Shown piece by piece: positions 58,543-64,000 of a DNA stretch of 64,000 nt (position 1 is its first letter; each line of letters opens with the position of its first letter). Origin of the DNA: Anaerolineae bacterium (GTDB lineage: Bacteria; Chloroflexota; Anaerolineae; Aggregatilineales; Phototrophicaceae); the NCBI GenBank assembly GCA_022825675.1, contig JAJDWK010000072.1, positions 1 through 64,000 of the forward strand, read 5' to 3'. The position numbers and the translations under genes were made by a program. Below the pieces are notes generated by a model. That model saw nothing but the letters and a program-made list of their open reading frames with translations. It did no database searches and had not been told where the DNA came from.

Positions 58543-58579
58543 AAATAATCCGACCGAAAGATTATTTTGCCGAAGCAAA
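58543..58579 (-). other. Tandem small hairpins downstream of trpA
   Basis: Minus strand TTTGC-TTCG-GCAAA (58566-58579, TTCG tetraloop) then AAATAATC-TTTCGGTCG-GATTATTT (58543-58567), sharing a few bases. Confidence 0.5.
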
Positions 58580-58596
58580 GAAAATCTCTACAGAAA

Positions 58597-59406
58597 TCAA
58601 TTTCTGATCGCCTTGACCATCGCGCTTGCCAGTTCCCGCGCCGCGTCCACACTTTCGCCGCCAGCGCGCACCAGCGCTGAGCCAACGATGAAGCCATCCG
58701 TCAAGGCGCTGACCTGCTTGGCATGCGCTGTTGTGCTGATGCCGAAGCCCAGCACCAGCGGCATATCCGTTTGTTGCCGCAGCCGCGCGATGAAACTCGT
58801 GAGATTCGCCGGCAAATCTTTGCGCGCGCCGGTGATGCCCGTCAGCGATACGACATAAATAAAGCCGCTCGCCGCTTCCGCCGCCAGCGCTATGCGCTTG
58901 TCATCGCTTGTGGGCGCCAGCATAAATACCAGCGCCATGCCTTCGCGGGCGCAGCTGCCGCTGAACATCGCCGCTTCTTCCGGCGGCAAATCGGGCACAA
59001 TCAAGCCGTCAGCGCCCGCCGCCCGCGCATCAAGCACAAAACGCTCGGGACCGTACGCCACCAGCGGGTTGGCATAGCCCATCAGCAGCATCGGCTGCTG
59101 AATGCCGCGCCGGCGCAGCGCCCGCAGCGCTTCCAGGCAGCGCCGTACGCTAGCGCCATTTTCCAGCGCTATCTGAGTCGCCGCCTGAATTGTTGGTCCA
59201 TCCGCGATGGGATCGCTGAAAGGAATGCCAATCTCAAAGCCATCAACGCCGGCCGTCGCCAGCGCTTGTATCACCGCCAGCGATTCTTCATGCGTTGGAT
59301 AGCCTATCGGGAAATAGGGCATAAATGCCGCCCGCCCCTGCGCGCGAGCGCGGGCAAACATAGCTGCCAGCGCGGCAATGCCTTGAATCTCTCGCCTGTA
59401 AGTCAT
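58597..59406 (-). CDS. trpA: Tryptophan synthase alpha chain
   Basis: AAFMPYFPIGYPTHEESLAVIQALATAGVDGFEIGIPFSDPIADGPTIQAA; LIVPDLPPEE. Confidence 0.97.
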   Translation of the reverse strand: MTYRREIQGIAALAAMFARARAQGRAAFMPYFPIGYPTHEESLAVIQALATAGVDGFEIGIPFSDPIADGPTIQAATQIALENGASVRRCLEALRALRRRGIQQPMLLMGYANPLVAYGPERFVLDARAAGADGLIVPDLPPEEAAMFSGSCAREGMALVFMLAPTSDDKRIALAAEAASGFIYVVSLTGITGARKDLPANLTSFIARLRQQTDMPLVLGFGISTTAHAKQVSALTDGFIVGSALVRAGGESVDAARELASAMVKAIRN

Positions 59407-59428
59407 TTGATGTCACTCTGCTCTCGCG

Positions 59429-60652
59429 CTATTCGCCCAAAATGCCGATGACTGTATCCAGGTCTTTATCCCCCCGCCCCGACAGGTTCACCAAAAGCAG
59501 GCTGTCCCGCGGCATTGTCGGCGCCCGCTTAATCGCCTCGGCGAGGGCATGCGCGCTCTCCAGGGCGGGGATGATGCCTTCGGTTTTGCTGAGCGTTTGG
59601 AAGGCTGCCAGCGCCTCCTCATCAGTCGCCAGCGTATAATAGGCGCGCTCTAACTGGCGCAGATGGGCATGTTCAGGACCGACCGAGGGATAATCCAAAC
59701 CGGCGGAGACGCTGTGCGTTTCCATAATTTGCCCATCGCTGTTCTGCATCACATAGGAACGGGTGCCATGCAAAATGCCCGGGCGGCTGATATCAAGATC
59801 GGCAAAGCGCGCGGCATGTTCCCGGCTTTCGATGCCGCGCCCGCCCGCTTCCACGCCGATGAGTTCCGTATCATGGTCATCACGAAAGGCGTGAAACATG
59901 CCGATAGCATTGCTGCCGCCGCCAACGCAGGCGATGCAGGCATCGGGCAAACGCCCCGCCGCTTCCAGAATCTGCTCGCGCGCTTCAAAGCCGATGACGC
60001 TTTGGAAATCCCGCACCATCATCGGGTAGGGATGCGGTCCCAGCGCCGAGCCCAAGAGATAAAAGGTCGTCTCGACATGGGTCACCCAGTCGCGCATCGC
60101 CTCGTTGATGGCGTCTTTAAGCGTGCGGCTGCCGCTCTCTACGGGAATGACTTCGGCACCCAGCAATTTCATGCGGAAGACATTGGGCTGCTGGCGGCGG
60201 ATATCAACGCTGCCCATATACACATGGCAGTCCAAACCCAGCAGCGCCATCGCGGTGGCTGTGCCCACGCCATGCTGCCCGGCGCCCGTCTCCGCGATGA
60301 TGCGCCGCTTGCCCATCCGTTTCGCCAGCAGTCCCTGCCCCAAAGCATTGTTGATTTTGTGCGCGCCCGTATGCGCCAGGTCTTCGCGCTTCAGGTAAAT
60401 TTGCGCGCCGCCCAGCGCTTCGCTCAGCCTTTTTGCATGGGAAATGGGCGTTGGGCGCCCGGTATAAGTCCGCTGCAAATGGCTTAGCTCATGATGAAAT
60501 TGCGGGTCGGCAAGCGCTTCGGCATAGGCGGCTTCCAGCTCATCCAGCGCCGGCATAATCGTCTCGGGCACAAAGCGCCCGCCAAATTCGCCAAAATAGC
60601 CCTGCGCATCCGGCAGATCCGTGACTTGCCTGCGGATATAAGACTCAATCAT
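59429..60652 (-). CDS. trpB: Tryptophan synthase beta chain
   Basis: [77 protein letters not shown] 60652 preferred. Confidence 0.97.
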   Translation of the reverse strand: MIESYIRRQVTDLPDAQGYFGEFGGRFVPETIMPALDELEAAYAEALADPQFHHELSHLQRTYTGRPTPISHAKRLSEALGGAQIYLKREDLAHTGAHKINNALGQGLLAKRMGKRRIIAETGAGQHGVGTATAMALLGLDCHVYMGSVDIRRQQPNVFRMKLLGAEVIPVESGSRTLKDAINEAMRDWVTHVETTFYLLGSALGPHPYPMMVRDFQSVIGFEAREQILEAAGRLPDACIACVGGGSNAIGMFHAFRDDHDTELIGVEAGGRGIESREHAARFADLDISRPGILHGTRSYVMQNSDGQIMETHSVSAGLDYPSVGPEHAHLRQLERAYYTLATDEEALAAFQTLSKTEGIIPALESAHALAEAIKRAPTMPRDSLLLVNLSGRGDKDLDTVIGILGE

Positions 60653-61322
60653 GACTCTGTTCCTCGTTGTCCGTCGCCCCCAGCGTGTGCAAAGAGAACG
60701 CAGAGAGCGAACTTTCGCCATTGAAATAGCGCCGCGCCAAGAGCAATGCCTTGCGGGCATAATCGTCCGCGCTGGGGACAAAATCCGCCCGCGTGATTGT
60801 GATGCGCCGCGCGCCCAAGCCAACAGCGGCGGCGGAAATGGCAGCGGTCTCGCCAGACAGCAGGCGGATGCCAGCGTCAAGCGGCAACTTGACCAAGCCG
60901 GCAAGCTCCGCTTTGCAATAGCGGTAGGCGCTCAAGTCCTGGTCGCATTCATAAAGAAATATGTGATAGATTTGGCGGTCGATACTCTCGCCATAGCGCT
61001 GAACGCCGCGCAGCCTCCCCAGCGGCACCAAGTCTTCAAAGCGCGCGCTTAAGCCCAATTCTTCTTCAAGCTCGCGGATGCCATCACGCGCGGTCTCGCC
61101 CGCTTCCAAATGTCCCCCAACGCTGACATCAATTTTGTCAGGATAAGTGTCCTGCTGCGGTCCGCGCTTTTGCAGCACGACAAATTGCTCGCCATCAGCC
61201 TCGCGCCCCACCACCCAACAGTGAAACACCTGATGCCAATCGCCATCGCGATGGGCGGCGGCGCGACTCTTGACGCCGATGTGCTTGAGCGCCGCGTCAA
61301 ATATGTCGACATATTCCGTCAT
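60645..61322 (-). CDS. NUDIX hydrolase
   Basis: NUDIX box [22 protein letters not shown] matches GX5EX7REUXEEXGU; embedded between trpF and trpB. Confidence 0.9.
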   Translation of the reverse strand: MTEYVDIFDAALKHIGVKSRAAAHRDGDWHQVFHCWVVGREADGEQFVVLQKRGPQQDTYPDKIDVSVGGHLEAGETARDGIRELEEELGLSARFEDLVPLGRLRGVQRYGESIDRQIYHIFLYECDQDLSAYRYCKAELAGLVKLPLDAGIRLLSGETAAISAAAVGLGARRITITRADFVPSADDYARKALLLARRYFNGESSLSAFSLHTLGATDNEEQSHD

Positions 61323-61984
61323 GACTTTCCCGCCCGCGCCGCCGCGATAAAGGCGCGCACTTTGCCTTCGTCTTTGATGCCGGGCTGTCCCGCTTCCACC
61401 CCGCTGGCGACATCAACCGCCCAGGGCTGGATAGCGGCGATGCGCTCGGCGACATTTTCCGGCGTCAAGCCACCCGCCAGCATCAAGCGCGGCGCTGCCA
61501 TTTTCGCAGCGGCGGCGATTCCCGCGCCTGCCAATTCCCCGGTGCCGCCATAGAATTTGGGGCTGTAGGCATCTAGCAGCAGCGCTGGGGCTAGCGGGGA
61601 AGCGGGCGCCAGCGGGGCGAAGCGCTCGGCATCCCGCTGCGCTTCCGCCGCGGTTTTGGGGCGGATTGCCTTAAATGCCAGCGGCGACAGCGCCTGTACC
61701 GTCTCGGCAGATTCGTCACCGCTGAGTTGGGCATAATGTAAGCCGACAGTGCGCATAATCACTTGTACATCCGCTGCCGGCGCGTTGACAAATATGCCGA
61801 TGAGCGTCGGGCAGGCGCTGCCCAGCGCCTCCCGCAGCGCGGCGGCAATGTCGCGGGCGGCTGCGGGCGCTACATAACGCGGCGTCTCGGGATAGAAATT
61901 CAAGCCAAGCATATCAGCGCCCGCGGCCGCCACCATCAGCGCATTTTCCGGGCTGCGCAGCCCGCAGATTTTAATTCTGGTCAT
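61319..61984 (-). CDS. trpF: Phosphoribosylanthranilate isomerase
   Basis: TRIKICGLRSPENALMVAAAGADMLGLNFYPETPRYV; LMLAGGLTPENVAERIAAIQPWAVDVASGVE. Confidence 0.95.
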   Translation of the reverse strand: MTRIKICGLRSPENALMVAAAGADMLGLNFYPETPRYVAPAAARDIAAALREALGSACPTLIGIFVNAPAADVQVIMRTVGLHYAQLSGDESAETVQALSPLAFKAIRPKTAAEAQRDAERFAPLAPASPLAPALLLDAYSPKFYGGTGELAGAGIAAAAKMAAPRLMLAGGLTPENVAERIAAIQPWAVDVASGVEAGQPGIKDEGKVRAFIAAARAGKS

Positions 61985-62798
61985 GACCGTGCCTCGGCTG
62001 GCTGCTCAAAGCGCGGGTCAGCGCGGCGGTATCCGCCGCTGTCATCAGCGACTCGCCCACCAAGACCGCCTGCGCGCCCAGCCGCCCCATCGCCCGCACA
62101 TGCGCCGGGCTAAAGATGCCGCTCTCCGCGACCAGCAGCGCCGCGCCCGCGACCATCTTTGCCAGGCGGGCGGTCGTGCCCAAATCCACTTTGAAAGTTT
62201 TGAGGTCACGATTGTTTATGCCAATCAGGGGCGCTCCCAGCCGCAGGGCGCGTTCCATCTCCCATTCGTTATGCGCTTCTACCAAGGCGGCCATGCCCAA
62301 TTCCGCCGCCAGCGCCTGCAGCGCCTGCATTTGAGCATCGGTAAGCGCCGCCACAATCAGCAAAACCGCATCAGCGCCAGCCGCCCGCGCTTCATAGATT
62401 TGATAGGGCGCGATGACGAAGTCCTTCTGCAAAATTGGCGTGGTGACCGCCGCCCGAATCGCGCGCAGATAGTCCAGGCTGCCGCGAAAAAAATGCTCAT
62501 CGGTCAGCACCGACAGGGCTGAGGCTCCATTACAGACATAAGTCGCCGCCGTCAATACTGGCGCGAAGTCTCGCGTAAGCCGCCCTTTGCTGGGGGAGGC
62601 GCATTTGACCTCGGCGAGCAAGGCGACGCAATCGCCGCGTAATGCCGCCGCCATATCCCGCGCTGGCTGTGGCGCGCTTTCCGCCCGCCGCCGCATCGCC
62701 GGCAAGGGGACAGCCGCGCGGCGCTGGGCAAGCTCGGCTACTTTCCGCTGCAGGATGCGGTCAAGCACGGTATCGGTCGCGACAAAAGCAGTTTTCAT
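61971..62798 (-). CDS. trpC: Indole-3-glycerol phosphate synthase
   Basis: ALLAEVKCASPSKGRL; DEHFFRGSLDYLRAIRAAVTTPILQKDFVIAPYQIYEARAAGADAVLLI; IGINNRDLKTFKVDL. Confidence 0.96.
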   Translation of the reverse strand: MKTAFVATDTVLDRILQRKVAELAQRRAAVPLPAMRRRAESAPQPARDMAAALRGDCVALLAEVKCASPSKGRLTRDFAPVLTAATYVCNGASALSVLTDEHFFRGSLDYLRAIRAAVTTPILQKDFVIAPYQIYEARAAGADAVLLIVAALTDAQMQALQALAAELGMAALVEAHNEWEMERALRLGAPLIGINNRDLKTFKVDLGTTARLAKMVAGAALLVAESGIFSPAHVRAMGRLGAQAVLVGESLMTAADTAALTRALSSQPRHGHDQN

Positions 62799-63826
62799 GA
62801 AGCCAGGCTTTGGCTGAAGGCGATGAGCTGGTCGAGCTTGGCGGCGGCATTACCGCTGTTGAGGGAATCTTTCGCGATGCGGATGCCATCGCGTATGGTG
62901 CGCGCTTTGCCCGCCGCCACCATCGCCGCGCCAGCGTTCAACACCACCACATCCCGCTTCGCGCCGCGCTCGCTGCCATCAAGCACGCCGCGCAATATCG
63001 CCGCGTTGGTAGCGGCATCGTCACCTTTGAGGTCCCTAATGCTTGCCGGGTGGAAACCGAGCTCAGTCGGGTCCACATCGCGATGTTCCACCGTGCCATC
63101 TTCCTGCAAATAGCTGATGCGGTTGGGACCAGTCACCGTGAGCTCGTCCAAGCCGCCGTAACCGTTGACCACCATCGCGGATTTTGCGCCCAATGCGCGC
63201 AGCACATAAGCGAGCAAATCGGTCAATTCCGCGGCGAAAACGCCCATGAGCTGGCGTTGAGCGCCCGCCGGGTTCGTCAGCGGACCCAGGATATTAAAAA
63301 TCGTGCGGATGCCCATTTGCCGGCGCGGTCCAATCGCATAACGCATGGCGGGGTGCAATTTGACGGCGAAAAGGAAGCCGATGCCGACTTCGTCAACGCA
63401 GCGCCCGACTTGCTCCGGGCTCAAGTCCAGGTTCAGCCCCAATTCCGCCAGCACATCCGCGCTGCCGCATTTGCTGCTCGCCGCCCGGTTGCCATGTTTC
63501 GCCACCGGGATGCCCGCGCCAGCCGCGACAAAGGCGACTGTTGTGCTGATATTAAAGCTGCCGGATTTATCGCCGCCGGTGCCGCAGGTATCCAGCAAAT
63601 CGCCTTCTACATTAGTCGGCACGGTGCTCGCCGCCGAGCGCATCGCCAGGGCGCTGCCGGTGATTTCTTCAGTAGTTTCGCCTTTCATGCGCAAGCCCAT
63701 CAGATACGCGCCGATTTGCGCTTCGCTGGCGCCGCCTGTCATGATTTGCGTCATCACCGCTTCCGCCTGCTCCGTCTGCAAATGACCATAACGGCTCAGA
63801 ACATCAATCGCTTTTGAAATATCCAT
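62795..63826 (-). CDS. trpD: Anthranilate phosphoribosyltransferase
   Basis: DLLDTCGTGGDKSGSFNISTTVAFVAAGAGIPVAKHGNRAASSKCGSADVLAELG; FNILGPLTNPAGA. Confidence 0.97.
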   Translation of the reverse strand: MDISKAIDVLSRYGHLQTEQAEAVMTQIMTGGASEAQIGAYLMGLRMKGETTEEITGSALAMRSAASTVPTNVEGDLLDTCGTGGDKSGSFNISTTVAFVAAGAGIPVAKHGNRAASSKCGSADVLAELGLNLDLSPEQVGRCVDEVGIGFLFAVKLHPAMRYAIGPRRQMGIRTIFNILGPLTNPAGAQRQLMGVFAAELTDLLAYVLRALGAKSAMVVNGYGGLDELTVTGPNRISYLQEDGTVEHRDVDPTELGFHPASIRDLKGDDAATNAAILRGVLDGSERGAKRDVVVLNAGAAMVAAGKARTIRDGIRIAKDSLNSGNAAAKLDQLIAFSQSLAS

Positions 63827-63844
63827 CTCGCTGTCCTCTATTCC

Positions 63845-64000
63845 TTAGGGAGCGACCGCATCGCTTCGCTCATACTTGAGAAAATTACCAAGAATCTGCA
63901 TGCCATAATAGGTCAATATGCTCTCGGGATGAAACTGCAAGCCGATGACAGGGTGCGATGTATGGCGCAGCCCCATGATTTCGCCGGTCGCCGTCCGCGC
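63845..64000 (-). CDS. trpG: Anthranilate synthase component II (glutamine amidotransferase), C-terminal part; truncated by right edge
   Basis: Read by hand: [51 protein letters not shown]; not in ORF track. Confidence 0.88.
   Translation of the reverse strand, partial: ARTATGEIMGLRHTSHPVIGLQFHPESILTYYGMQILGNFLKYERSDAVAP

Noticed and set aside
59429-60904. Extended 491-aa trpB ORF
   Set aside because: The N-terminal 84 residues overlap the NUDIX gene and lack homology features; ATG 60652 gives the normal TrpB start.
62810-63817. 335-aa plus-strand ORF
   Set aside because: Antisense to trpD across its full length.
1-64000. tRNA, rRNA, riboswitch/T-box and mobile elements
   Set aside because: Scanned intergenic gaps by eye; found no cloverleaf, T-box, transposase or integrase signature. 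A tRNAscan/Infernal run would be decisive.

Overview
This 64 kb GC-rich bacterial window shows no rRNA, tRNA, phage, transposon or CRISPR signal that I could find. Gene content and the (PT)n-linked extracellular protein look Chloroflexota-like, but that placement is inference only. Left to right: (1) the N-terminal 1479 codons of a giant secreted fibronectin-III/Thr-Pro-rich protein on the minus strand. It runs off the left edge and is absent from the supplied ORF track. (2) A complete family-5 (Dpp/Opp-type) ABC transporter operon (SBP, 2 permeases, 2 ATPases), followed by a 60-aa membrane protein, a ROK kinase and an M81/MlrC-like metallopeptidase. A second SBP+permease+permease set without ATPases follows. 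(3) A catabolic stretch: galM, aldo/keto reductase, OYE-type oxidoreductase, DapA-like aldolase, PhyH dioxygenase, creatininase-like amidohydrolase, PanE-like reductase, SDR, and an orphan molybdopterin dehydrogenase large subunit. (4) An aminotransferase/sulfotransferase pair, a GH-like protein, an orphan SBP, a Gfo/Idh oxidoreductase, an ABC exporter, a PfkB kinase and three glycosyltransferases. (5) Housekeeping genes: rqcH, cytochrome c, purA, M20 and PIG-L hydrolases, ricT, lysC, glnA. (6) A large minus-strand aromatic amino acid block: trpG-D-C-F-NUDIX-B-A, an SH3-repeat protein, then aroH-tyrA-aroA-aroE-aroC-aroKB-aroQ. Most interesting signals: an un-annotated 25-codon leader ORF with three consecutive Tyr codons followed by a strong intrinsic terminator that aroH/tyrA transcription must read through (candidate Tyr attenuator); a DppC-type permease with an inserted periplasmic-binding-protein-like segment; a DppB-type permease with a Ca-binding-like Asp/Gly loop; strong hairpins at both SBP-permease junctions; and the giant Fn3 protein with a duplicated two-domain module.
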